A DNA stretch of 64,000 nt from Maribacter sp. PR1. GTDB taxonomy: Bacteria > Bacteroidota > Bacteroidia > Flavobacteriales > Flavobacteriaceae. The first letter of the stretch is position 1, and the number at the start of each line of letters is the position of its first letter. Location of the stretch: assembly GCF_028464145.1 (NCBI RefSeq), contig NZ_JAQPCG010000009.1, positions 1 through 64,000 on the forward strand, in the 5' to 3' direction. Below, piece by piece: positions 8,692 through 17,444 of this stretch. The translations under genes were made by a program, and so were the position numbers. Under the pieces are notes generated by a model, which saw nothing but the letters and a program-made list of their open reading frames with translations, was not told where the DNA came from and did no database searches.

Positions 8692-9219
8692 ATGGAAAAA
8701 AAGGAAAATCAGGAGAAGTTGTTCAATAGGTTCAATTTAAGAGATCGCGTACCCTATACGAATTTCTATAAGCGTTTTAAGGGTGTTGACGACTTGTGTT
8801 TTCTTTACCCCTTACCAAGAATAATCATGGCAACAGCGGCCAGAAGAGCATCAACCAAGTGGGGCAGTCCTTTATTAAAACCACTAGGGCAAGAACGTGA
8901 AATCCATAATCGTCAAGGTGGCCCGAAAACTATTGAAATGGACATTGGCCATGATCAAGACGGGATACCCTACAGGATAGGGCTAATCGAATAAAAAAAG
9001 AACATTAACCAAGTTCATAAAACAGTAGATAAGCCCGTACTACAAAACAGCAAGGGTGGCACTTTAAAAGTAATCACATATTTCTATCTAGTGACAGGCC
9101 CTATTATAAGCTATAATTCCAAGGGTACTGGTAAATCCAAAATAAAGTATATCACATATCGGATACCCAGCAAGTTATATCAAAAGAAAATATCAATCGA
9201 CTTTGAAGAACTGGACTAG
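8692..9219 (+). pseudogene. Decayed ORF interrupted by an in-frame TAA
   Basis: An ATG at 8692 opens a frame that stops at 8992-8994 and then continues in the same frame to a TAG at 9217-9219. The downstream part reads like genuine protein ('KVITYFYLVTGPIISYNSKG', 'KYITYRIPSKLYQKKISID'). The upstream part is less convincing. I do not recognise the family. The final codons coincide with the left copy of the 34-bp direct repeat, so the reading frame may have been cut or rejoined there. Confidence 0.4.
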
Positions 9220-9233
9220 GGTTTTTCATAGGA
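9200..9233 (+). repeat. Left copy of a 34-bp direct repeat
   Basis: This copy matches 15335-15368 at 32 of 34 positions. The shared core is GAACTGGACTAGGG followed by TTTTCATAGGA. The two copies bracket a 6.1-kb segment carrying the DUF1398 gene and the giant helicase. A shorter echo, GTGGACTAGG, occurs at 10507-10515 just before the helicase start. Confidence 0.85.
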
Positions 9234-9257
9234 GCTATTGTTGAGGATCTATTGTTT

Positions 9258-9650
9258 TTATTTTGAAGGTACAACTTCAGTTAAAATATCATTTCCTTCT
9301 TTGTCGTAGTATATACAAGTCATCCTATCTAGATTTGCAACCCACTTTTCAATTCCTGTTTCCGCACAATGCGTACAAAAGGTAAAATAATCTGTTTCAC
9401 CTTTTTGGTGAATCTTCAAATACGTTTCAAATTTGGCTTTATCAGAAGTATCCGAAATGGTCAGTTCTTCATATTTCGGTTCGGATTTCGTTTGAAAGCC
9501 ACCTTTTCCAAAATATATGGTATGACTGTCAAATACCCAGGTCTCAAATTCGGCAACTCCCATTTCCTTAATTTCTTGAATATATTTCGGAAAGTCAGCT
9601 CCTGACTTGACTTTTCCGTGCGCACGTTCGATTTGTTCTACTGTAAACAT
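9258..9650 (-). CDS. DUF1398 family protein
   Basis: The 130-residue protein matches the DUF1398 (YbcV-like) pattern: 'MFTVEQIERAHGKVKSGADF' at the start, a central 'FETWVFDSHTIYFGKGG' and 'YFTFCTHCAETGIEKWVANL' near the end. Members are short soluble proteins of unknown function, and the conserved Cys-His region (CTHCAETG) could bind a metal. It lies inside the segment bounded by the 34-bp repeats and is divergent from the helicase across a gene-poor gap. Confidence 0.85.
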   Translation of the reverse strand: MFTVEQIERAHGKVKSGADFPKYIQEIKEMGVAEFETWVFDSHTIYFGKGGFQTKSEPKYEELTISDTSDKAKFETYLKIHQKGETDYFTFCTHCAETGIEKWVANLDRMTCIYYDKEGNDILTEVVPSK

Positions 9651-10532
9651 ATATATTATCTTTTGGTTTGTTCTTCAATTGAGTGTTCTGATGTCAAGCT
9701 AAACACAATTATCATCTAGGTTTTAAATTACGTGAATTTATGGATAAACAATTTGAGAAATCTTCCTGATAATGAAGCAAAGCTAAAAAAGTACTCTAAA
9801 ATGACGATTATCACAGAATAATTGGGAGGGCTACATTTTTGGGAAAGGCTACAAAACCAGATCTTTTTTCTATTTTATTGTATGGTGCTAGATTTACTGG
9901 TGTTAGTGAAGAATTGATTTAATTTAAAACATTAGGAATCAATAAACCTACTCATTTCAATCTGGCTTTCCATAAATTAAGCATACCCACTGACAGAATG
10001 ATTTATGAGTTATTTCACTGATAGGTGTTTTTATAGAAAAATTTATAAACGTTAAGAATATTCCGACTGTGGTGTTCAATGAGACATATACCCCAATTTA
10101 ATTAATATAGGTCCACGTAACTTCTTTAATGGGATACTACACTAGCAACAACGGAACTAAATCGTAGCGATAAATAAATAGAAGCCTGTACAGTGGATGT
10201 GTATAACCATAGCATTTATTGATTGGCATAGTACTTTTCAATGGTTTATTGGTGGTTTAGCAATACTCAATTTACCCAATGATAGCGATGTACCTCCCCA
10301 CTTACTTTTCCAGCACACTATCCATATTGTTAAAAGATATCTAAAAACCGTAAATTGACGAAGGAAAAACGATGCTCAAAAGTAGGGGAAACCACTAAAT
10401 TCCATGATTGAAACTATGACCTAACTTTGAACTTGGGCAGTTCAAATCCGTTTGTAGACATATTGATCCAAATAGTTTTTGCGAAAATTGATCAGGTATG
10501 TTAGAGTGGACTAGGTGAAACGATCCTATAAT
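9651..10532. other. 880-bp gap without a recognised gene
   Basis: All frames are broken by frequent stops. The longest short frame with an ATG is 10197-10358 (53 codons, starting MCITIAFIDWHST), which I do not recognise. The A+T-rich sequence looks like decayed coding DNA plus the helicase promoter region. No RNA gene or transposon end is evident. Confidence 0.4.
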
Positions 10533-13500
10533 ATGCAAAACATTCTGTTTTTAGACATTGAAGTCAATCCCAAAACCAATACAATAGATTATGGAGCAAC
10601 TTTTAAGGGGCTGGAATTGCATGAAAGAAATAGCAATAGACTGGAGCAATGGATTAAGGAAGCTAAATTCATTTGTGGTCATAACATTATCAACCATGAC
10701 ATTCCAAAGCTAAAAAGTACGTTAGGCGAAGAAGTTTTCATAGGAAAGAAATTTATCGACACCTTATTATGGTCCCCCATTCTATTTGTTAAAAGGCCAA
10801 ACCATAAGCTTACCAAAGGCTACCGTATTGTCAATGCATCAGAAGTCAATAACCCACTTTCAGACTGTAAATTAACGGAAGACTACTTGACCAAAGAGTT
10901 GAACAGGTTTATAGAATTAAGTATAGAGGAACAAAGTGTGTATTATGAACTGCTCAAAAGTAATCCTAGCTTTAGCGGCTTTTTTGAAATGGCTGGCTTT
11001 AATGGTTCGAAACTGGTTAAAACACACATTGGTCAGCTACTTGGAGAAGAGATATGCTCAGATGTAGATTGGGATTATTATTCGGAGCGGTTTCCTATTG
11101 GTCTTGCTTATGTGTTTACCTTATTAAAATTAGGAGATAACGATGCTGTATTGCCTCCATGGGTTAGACAAGAATATCCAGAAGCTGAAAAAATACTCAA
11201 TGATATCCGTTTTGAATCTTGCCATACTTCGGGATGCCCTTATTGCTCGAACAAGTTGGATCCCAAAAAAGCCCTGTACGAATATTTCAATTATAGCGGT
11301 TTCAAAAAATTCGAAGAACACAGAGCCACCAGTTTACAAGAAGAAGCTATTAGGGCAGGTTTGCAAAAAAAATCTTTTGTGGCTGTATTTCCTACAGGTG
11401 GAGGGAAGTCACTGACCTTTCAATTGCCAGCCTTAATGCGAGGTGCTTCCACAAGACATTTGACCGTGGTTATTTCTCCCTTGATATCCCTTATGAAAGA
11501 TCAGGTTGATAATCTGACGGCACGTTTTGGGATAACCAAGGCAGTTGCAATTAATGGGTTACTGTCGCCTCTTGAACGTCAGGAAGCATTTGAAAGGGTT
11601 TCGGATGGAAGGGCAGATTTACTTTATCTGTCTCCAGAATCGTTACGGTCTCCATCAATTTTTAGATTGATATTAACGCGTTCTGTGGGTCGAATAGTTA
11701 TTGATGAAGCACACTGCTTTTCTAGTTGGGGGCAAGACTTTAGGGTCGATTATATGTTTATAGCCGATTTTATAAAAAAAATAGAATCCGAGAAAAATGT
11801 AACACAGATACCGGTGTCATGTTTTACGGCCACGGCAAAGCTTCAGGTAATTAAGGACATAAAATTTTATTTTGAGGACCACCTAGGTTTGGAGTTGGAC
11901 GAGTTTATTACGAATAAAGGAAGAACCAACCTATCCTATGAAGTAATCAATGTTGAAGACCCTGAGCGCAAAATGAGTTATTTATTGCGTGTACTTGAAG
12001 ATTGTGAAAAGCCAGCAATTGTCTATGCCTCCAGAACTAAACAAGTGGAAAATGTCTGCGCTTTGGTGAATGAGGCTGGTTTTAATGCCACTTTTTTTCA
12101 TGGGAAATTGGACAAGGATACCAAAAAGACAAACATGAATGCCTTTATGCAGGAGGAGAACGACATCATTGTGGCTACTTCTGCTTTTGGAATGGGTGTT
12201 GACAAGGACAATGTGAAGACTGTCGTTCATTACAATATTTCAGATTCACTAGAAAATTATGTGCAGGAAGCAGGGCGGGCCGGAAGGGATGAAAAAATTC
12301 ATGCCAAGTGCTACATTTTATACAGTGAGGAGGATTTGAACAAACATTTCAGTCTGTTACAGCAGACCAAACTGAACCACAAGGAGATTAAGGATATTTG
12401 GAGAGCTATCAAAGGTCAGGCGAAGTTTAGGGTTAAGATCAGTCAATCCGCTTTGGAGATTGCCAAAAAATCCGGTTGGGACGCAGAAATGTTGGACTTG
12501 GAAACGAAGGTAAAAACAGCTATCTCTGCTTTGGAGGATCAAGGGTTTTTGGTGAGATCTTTAAATTCACCTCGAGTATTCGCAGATAGTTTATTGGTTA
12601 AAAATTTTGGTAATGGGCAGGAGATTCTTAGAAAAAGTAAAAAAATAACAGATCAAGATAAGAAAGACTGTGGCATTGTTTTGAAACGGATAATCACTGA
12701 TGGCGAGACTAGGGTAGATTATCTTGCAGATACTACCCAGTTGAGTGCGAAAAGAATACAAGATGTTATCCGTATGCTTAGGGACCATGTGATATTGGGG
12801 GATGCTAAAGATTTAACCGCATTTTTGAGTTTGGTTCAATCTAAGAATGGTTCAAAAAGAATACTGGAGGACTATTTAAAAGTAGAAAAGGGCATACTTG
12901 AAATGATTACCTCCAATAGAATACAAATTCCATTACGGGAATTAAACCAAAAGTTATTGGATAGTGGGGTTGTGGAGTCCAATGTTGCATTTATCAAAAC
13001 CTTGCTAACGTATTGGGATAAAAGGCGATTTATCAAGAAGAGCAGAACAGACAGGGAAAGGGATATATATGAAATAGCATTTATTAATCGGGAAAATCTC
13101 ATTGAAGATATTCAATGGCGTCACGATCTATCGTTGTTCACTTTCAGGTTTCTTGAAGATCTTGCCATCCATAACAAGGAACATACAGGAGGAAAGGAAG
13201 AAGTGCCTGTTTCGTTCTCCCTACTTGAGTTAAAAGAATCCAACCAGTTTATGGGGAGTCTGGTAGAAGAAAATACCAAAAAATACGAAATCTGTCTGTT
13301 GTTCTTAAATGATATAAAAGCTATATCCCTGGAGGGAGGGTTTATGGTTTCGTACAACAAACTGAATATATCGGAAGTGGATACGGACAGAAGAGTGTTC
13401 ACTACGGATAACTACAGCAAAATCAAAGAATTTTACCTACATAGAACAGAACAAATCCATATTGTCGGGGAATATGCCAAGAAATGTGTTCAAAACTATG

Positions 13501-15335
13501 AATCGGCTTTAGCCTATGTCAATGATTATTTCACATTGGATTACGAGGAGTTTTTGGCCCAGTATTTTCCCAGAAAGAAAAAAGAAATACAGCGGTCGAT
13601 AACCCCAAAACGCTTTATGGAAATCATTCAAGATTTGGATACCGACCAGACCAAGGTCATTGAGGACAACAAATCGGATAATATATTGGTTTATGCCGGT
13701 CCGGGCAGCGGTAAGACCAAGGTTTTAGTTCATAAAATAGCAAGTTTGTTGCTGATTGAAGATATAAAGCCGGAACAATTTATGATGCTAACCTTTTCCA
13801 AGGCCGCTTCATTGGAATTTGCACAGCGAGTTAGAAGCCTCGTACCTGAATATTCAGGGCTTATCAAAATTACCACTTTCCATGGTTTCTGTTTTCAATT
13901 GTTGGGTCAATTGGGAGACCTTGACAAGTCTCAAAATGTAATTCAGGATTGTATTCAAGCTATCAAGGAAGGGGAAATTGATATTTCATCCCTTGAGAAC
14001 AAGAGTATCCTGATGTTTGATGAGTTTCAAGATATAAATAAAGAAGAGTGGGAATTAATAGAATTGATAATCGAAAAGGCAGAAAAACCACGGGTCATCG
14101 CCGTTGGGGATGATGACCAGAATATCTATAGTTTTAGGGGTTCTTCCAATGCATTTATGGGTAAGTTTAGAAGTGCCTATGGCGCAACCTTATACACACT
14201 TCCCAAAAATTACCGAAGTTATCCAGCCATTGTAGAGTTTAACAATCACGTTCTGGCCTATCTTAGAAATAGATTAAAAAACCAACGGCTAATTCCCGGC
14301 CGAAATAAGGGTGAAGGGCATATCAACATTATTAAATACAGTGGGAAATACTTAGAGAAACCTTTGGTTGAATATTTGGCTGATTCGCAGCTACATGGAA
14401 ACAAAGCCGTTTTAACCAGAACAAATATTGAAGCCTTGCAAGTGAGCTCCATGCTAAAGGGGCTTGGGTACAAGGTAAAATTAATGGCAGGTTTTGAGGG
14501 GTTTCGGATTTCCGATCTGTTTGAAATTAGGTGCTTTGATCAAAAATTGAGCAGTGAGGTTGGGGAATCAGGGATGCTATTTGAGGCAACATGGGATTTG
14601 GCATTGGATTGGTTTAGGAATGTTTTCAAGCAAAGTTTGCACTTTGAAACTTGTATGGCCTTGATCAAGAAATTTGACTTTATAAATCCCGACAAAAAGT
14701 TATTGGTGGATTGGAGGGAATTCTGTAGGGAAATAAATATGGAGGATGCCATACACCCTGATTCCGAAAGTATCGTCGTATCAACGATGCACAAGGCCAA
14801 GGGAAAGGAATACGACCATGTACTCATGTTGGTGGTCGATTATGATTATAGCACTGATGACTCCAGAAGGTTGTTATATGTGGCTAGTACAAGGGCCAAG
14901 AAGACCTTGCATATCCATACCAATATTAACTTTTATGATAATGTTGAATCAAAAAACATTACCAGAAATGGGTTCACCGGAGAATTGAGTGAACCGTTGA
15001 GCTATGAGATGGTTTTGGGCCATAAAGATGTACGTTTAAGTTCTTTTAACTATCCAATCCCGTTATCAATTTTGAAGACGATTAAAACAGGCGATCTACT
15101 CGAAAAGGGTGGTAAGACTTTCGGTAACACTGAAGCTCCTGGTCTGGCTAAGAAATCGCAAGGCAATTTGTTATTGTTCTCAAAGAAGTTTGTTGCAGAA
15201 CACTATAACCCAATGATCAAAAAGGGCTATGCTATAACCAGTGGCACAGCAGAATATATTGTTTATTGGTACAACAAGAATGATGAAAAAGAGTATAAAA
15301 TCGTTTTACCTAGGTTGAAATTTGCGAAAAACTAA
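10533..15335 (+). CDS. Giant helicase: DnaQ-like exonuclease + RecQ helicase + UvrD/PcrA-type helicase
   Basis: This protein of about 1600 residues has three enzymatic modules. Residues 1-110 resemble a DEDD 3'-5' exonuclease (ILFLDIEVNP with D-x-E; FICGHNIINHD). After a Cys cluster (CHTSGCPYC, about 230) comes an SF2 RecQ helicase (Walker A FPTGGGKS near 290; VIDEAHCFSSWGQDFR; QEAGRAGRD). A winged-helix-like linker follows. From about 1040 there is an SF1 UvrD-type helicase (AGPGSGKTK; FDEFQDINKE; GDDDQNIYSFRG; NYRSYP; STMHKAKGKEYDHV; LLYVASTRAKK). DNA unwinding and end processing are expected, with repair or phage/plasmid defence as possible roles. I start at the ATG; an upstream GTG would add six residues. 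Bracketed by a 34-bp repeat. Confidence 0.85.
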   Translation: MQNILFLDIEVNPKTNTIDYGATFKGLELHERNSNRLEQWIKEAKFICGHNIINHDIPKLKSTLGEEVFIGKKFIDTLLWSPILFVKRPNHKLTKGYRIVNASEVNNPLSDCKLTEDYLTKELNRFIELSIEEQSVYYELLKSNPSFSGFFEMAGFNGSKLVKTHIGQLLGEEICSDVDWDYYSERFPIGLAYVFTLLKLGDNDAVLPPWVRQEYPEAEKILNDIRFESCHTSGCPYCSNKLDPKKALYEYFNYSGFKKFEEHRATSLQEEAIRAGLQKKSFVAVFPTGGGKSLTFQLPALMRGASTRHLTVVISPLISLMKDQVDNLTARFGITKAVAINGLLSPLERQEAFERVSDGRADLLYLSPESLRSPSIFRLILTRSVGRIVIDEAHCFSSWGQDFRVDYMFIADFIKKIESEKNVTQIPVSCFTATAKLQVIKDIKFYFEDHLGLELDEFITNKGRTNLSYEVINVEDPERKMSYLLRVLEDCEKPAIVYASRTKQVENVCALVNEAGFNATFFHGKLDKDTKKTNMNAFMQEENDIIVATSAFGMGVDKDNVKTVVHYNISDSLENYVQEAGRAGRDEKIHAKCYILYSEEDLNKHFSLLQQTKLNHKEIKDIWRAIKGQAKFRVKISQSALEIAKKSGWDAEMLDLETKVKTAISALEDQGFLVRSLNSPRVFADSLLVKNFGNGQEILRKSKKITDQDKKDCGIVLKRIITDGETRVDYLADTTQLSAKRIQDVIRMLRDHVILGDAKDLTAFLSLVQSKNGSKRILEDYLKVEKGILEMITSNRIQIPLRELNQKLLDSGVVESNVAFIKTLLTYWDKRRFIKKSRTDRERDIYEIAFINRENLIEDIQWRHDLSLFTFRFLEDLAIHNKEHTGGKEEVPVSFSLLELKESNQFMGSLVEENTKKYEICLLFLNDIKAISLEGGFMVSYNKLNISEVDTDRRVFTTDNYSKIKEFYLHRTEQIHIVGEYAKKCVQNYESALAYVNDYFTLDYEEFLAQYFPRKKKEIQRSITPKRFMEIIQDLDTDQTKVIEDNKSDNILVYAGPGSGKTKVLVHKIASLLLIEDIKPEQFMMLTFSKAASLEFAQRVRSLVPEYSGLIKITTFHGFCFQLLGQLGDLDKSQNVIQDCIQAIKEGEIDISSLENKSILMFDEFQDINKEEWELIELIIEKAEKPRVIAVGDDDQNIYSFRGSSNAFMGKFRSAYGATLYTLPKNYRSYPAIVEFNNHVLAYLRNRLKNQRLIPGRNKGEGHINIIKYSGKYLEKPLVEYLADSQLHGNKAVLTRTNIEALQVSSMLKGLGYKVKLMAGFEGFRISDLFEIRCFDQKLSSEVGESGMLFEATWDLALDWFRNVFKQSLHFETCMALIKKFDFINPDKKLLVDWREFCREINMEDAIHPDSESIVVSTMHKAKGKEYDHVLMLVVDYDYSTDDSRRLLYVASTRAKKTLHIHTNINFYDNVESKNITRNGFTGELSEPLSYEMVLGHKDVRLSSFNYPIPLSILKTIKTGDLLEKGGKTFGNTEAPGLAKKSQGNLLLFSKKFVAEHYNPMIKKGYAITSGTAEYIVYWYNKNDEKEYKIVLPRLKFAKN

Positions 15336-15368
15336 CTTTGGAGAACTGGACTAGGGCTTTTCATAGGA
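15335..15368 (+). repeat. Right copy of the 34-bp direct repeat
   Basis: Two mismatches to 9200-9233. It starts on the last base of the helicase stop codon and lies 28 bp from the end of the convergent TIR gene, so the repeated segment ends exactly with the helicase gene. Confidence 0.85.
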
Positions 15369-15395
15369 TACGTTTTTGTACCCGGTACTTTTTAC

Positions 15396-16124
15396 CTAAC
15401 TTACTAATTCTACCGATACTAATTCTGCAAGTTTACCGGAAATAAGTTCTAAAGTTTCTTCTGAACTATCTAAACCACTTCTTGAAGCTAATAAAGGACT
15501 AACATCTCTCAGCTCTTCGTAAGTCGTACCGTGAACTATTGGAACGAGCTGGTCTGTCGCAAGCAAAGCGGAAAGTTCTTTATCCGCAATTCCTGCATTT
15601 TCTATTCTTTCTAAAAATTTAGGTGTTACTAATACGATGCCTATTTTAGATTTCGCAAGTCCTTTATCAATTTCGCGCAAAAGGGAAGTTCCTAACGGTA
15701 CATCTTTTTCGCTGAACCAAACTGAAACACTTTTAGAGATAAGTAAATCATATAAATCTTTCGTACTATTTTTTCTGTCGTCCCAAGCATGGCAAAGAAA
15801 TATGTCCCGTAAATCAGGTTTTTTAGATCTTTCCTCTACAATTTTTCTTGCAGGTGTAAGAGTTTTGATTTCGGTAGGTGTATAATATATTGAAGAACCA
15901 GAATTTGACCAACTTGGTTTTTTAGTCCTTCCCTTATTTACATTGTAATTACTGCTTCTTCCAGATGTACCTCTGGATGAACTTCCAGAAAAATTAGGTG
16001 TATATGTCGGTTCATAGTAGGAATATGACCTCGAATAACCTCGAGATTTATATCTACAAACTGGACAATTCGCTGCCGCACTTGCTGATTTGTGACCTCT
16101 AATCGGTGCTGTACATCTTGCCAT
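15396..16124 (-). CDS. TIR-domain protein with N-terminal Cys/His motif
   Basis: The 242-residue protein starts with a short Cys/His motif (MARCTAPIRGHKSASAAANC, then PVCR), probably metal binding. A Ser/Gly/Tyr-rich linker (about 25-95) follows, then a TIR domain (about 105-235): 'DIFLCHAWDDR', 'SVWFSEKDVPLGTSLLREID', 'IGIVLVTPKFLERI'. The helix 'ADKELSALL' keeps the Glu that is catalytic in NAD-cleaving TIRs. Such proteins commonly act as NADase effectors or nucleotide-signal producers in bacterial immunity. It converges with the helicase and precedes a small HTH regulator on the same strand. No sensor gene is adjacent, so its activator is unknown. Confidence 0.85.
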   Translation of the reverse strand: MARCTAPIRGHKSASAAANCPVCRYKSRGYSRSYSYYEPTYTPNFSGSSSRGTSGRSSNYNVNKGRTKKPSWSNSGSSIYYTPTEIKTLTPARKIVEERSKKPDLRDIFLCHAWDDRKNSTKDLYDLLISKSVSVWFSEKDVPLGTSLLREIDKGLAKSKIGIVLVTPKFLERIENAGIADKELSALLATDQLVPIVHGTTYEELRDVSPLLASRSGLDSSEETLELISGKLAELVSVELVS

Positions 16125-16419
16125 ATTCTTATATTATGATTATTAATTTATTTGCTGGTTATGTTTTGAGTTCTTATGTTTTTTCGGAATTACACATAAC
16201 TAGTCTATATACCCAACTTTATTAAGCTTATAATGCCTATTTAATTGGCTATCCATAACTTTTGCAATTAAATCCACAGCATACTAATCTAATTGTTCAA
16301 TAAAATTTTGGGGAGATAACGTTAAATGTAAGAATTTTCTAGAAAGGATGATACGGGAATCTGTAAGGAAATTAAAACAGAGATTTTAAGGGAAGAATAT
16401 TATCCTTAGCTTTTCAACT

Positions 16420-16653
16420 TCAAAGTCTAACCATATTAAAAAAAGCACTAAGCTTTAAGTCTCTCGCTTCACAAATTTTATGTAAGGTTTCTACCGGTAT
16501 TCTATATTCTTTTCTACCTTTTATTTTCCTTACTGTACTTTCATCAATATTATGTTTAGCAGCAAAAGAACTCTGGGATTTTCCTTCATTAATCCAAGGA
16601 AGCAACCACTCCTTAGTTATATAGCTACATATTTCCACATTAATGTTTGACAT
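16420..16653 (-). CDS. Small helix-turn-helix DNA-binding protein (XRE-like)
   Basis: The protein of about 77 residues starts MSNINVEICSYITKEWLLPW. Its HTH core, 'SQSSFAAKHNIDESTVRKIK', is followed by 'IPVETLHKICEARDLKLSAF', as in Cro/C1-type regulators. I chose the ATG at 16653 rather than the in-frame upstream start. A near-perfect inverted repeat (TCGGTCG-TT-CGACCGA) lies 35 bp upstream and is a natural autoregulatory operator. It is 295 bp upstream of the TIR gene on the same strand, so it may control it. Confidence 0.75.
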   Translation of the reverse strand: MSNINVEICSYITKEWLLPWINEGKSQSSFAAKHNIDESTVRKIKGRKEYRIPVETLHKICEARDLKLSAFFNMVRL

Positions 16654-16687
16654 CAAGACAAAGAAATAGGATGGGGAATACAATATC

Positions 16688-16703
16688 TCGGTCGTTCGAC
16701 CGA
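16688..16703. promoter_or_regulatory. Inverted-repeat operator candidate for the HTH gene
   Basis: TCGGTCG and CGACCGA form perfect 7-bp arms around a TT centre, 35 bp upstream of the HTH protein's start codon. Size and symmetry fit a dimeric XRE-type repressor. Confidence 0.5.
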
Positions 16704-16814
16704 AATTGAGATTTTTTTACTATATTGCATGCTGTTATATAAATTTGCGATTCTTCGTTTAGAACATATTTGAAGCTTTCGCTTGGAGTCCCAACTAGAA
16801 AACTGGTAATTTTT

Positions 16815-16873
16815 TGCAACGGGACAATAAGCAGACGGCTCACGACCCGGGCGTGGGCTCGCTTATCGTTGCA
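16815..16873. repeat. Long imperfect hairpin (59 nt)
   Basis: The paired blocks are TGCAAC/GTTGCA (16815-16820, 16868-16873), ATAAGC/GCTTAT (16827-16832, 16861-16866) and CACG/CGTG (16841-16844, 16852-16855), around an ACCCGGG centre. The arms are G+C-rich against an A+T-rich surround. It could be a dispersed palindromic repeat or a structured RNA element. It lies in the 790-bp space between the HTH gene and SusC. Confidence 0.45.
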
Positions 16874-17003
16874 CGGTATACCAGTACCGCTAGTTGATAA
16901 GTTGAGTTTCGCGCCTTTTTTTGCGTATAATCCACTTACCTTCTTCATAGCGTTTGCCCTTATATCCTTTTTTCGTTGTATCGTATCGTTTAATTAAGGT
17001 ATT

Positions 17004-17126
17004 ATGGCAGACCGCTTTTACAAATTCTCTTTGCATACCGTAAACGGTTCAGTGCGTTCCCAGTATGGCATCGCCTTTACCGCCTATGACCGTTTGTTCA
17101 AGAAAAAACCAAAAAATCCGGTCTAA
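17004..17126 (+). CDS. Possible 40-residue ORF upstream of SusC
   Basis: An ATG frame of 40 codons starts MADRFYKFSLHTVNGSVRSQ and ends KKKPKNPV. Composition and codon use resemble the downstream genes more than the surrounding spacer. I do not recognise it. It may be a small protein, a leader peptide or the remnant of a larger gene. The rest of 16704-17444 holds the 59-nt hairpin, an inverted repeat at 17331-17396 and no convincing longer gene. Confidence 0.3.
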   Translation: MADRFYKFSLHTVNGSVRSQYGIAFTAYDRLFKKKPKNPV

Positions 17127-17330
17127 CTTTTACCGGCCGTAACCTTGGGCCTACGAATACACTTTTCCGGTTAACGATTACACCCATTACCCAAGGTTTT
17201 ATCCTAACATTCATGGCATCCGGTCCTAGTCCGTAACATCGGCCACCCCCTTTGTACGCTTTACATATCCAATCCTGCACAGGTGTTGGACAGCCCTACC
17301 CTTGCCAAAAGGTAACGGAAAAAAGGTGTT

Positions 17331-17396
17331 TCCCTTTCCGGGAATTACACCCTTTCGTCCAAGGGTCGCTCTCCAATACCCACACCCGGAAAGGGA
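17331..17396. promoter_or_regulatory. 12-bp inverted repeat in the SusC leader
   Basis: TCCCTTTCCGGG at 17331-17342 is exactly complementary to CCCGGAAAGGGA at 17385-17396, with a 42-nt loop. It ends 49 bp before the SusC start, where it could form a leader hairpin or a regulator-binding site. Confidence 0.4.
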
Positions 17397-17444
17397 TAGG
17401 CAAGGCCTGTTTTAATCGTATTGTCTAACCAAACATTCTAAATT

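Noticed and set aside
16815-16873. tRNA or other known structured RNA
   Set aside because: The hairpin lacks a cloverleaf, T-loop consensus or CCA end and does not match an RNA family I know.
17098-17280. Minus-strand 60-codon frame in the SusC leader
   Set aside because: Overlaps the 40-codon plus-strand ORF, has no recognisable motif and no neighbouring leftward gene; more likely leader DNA.
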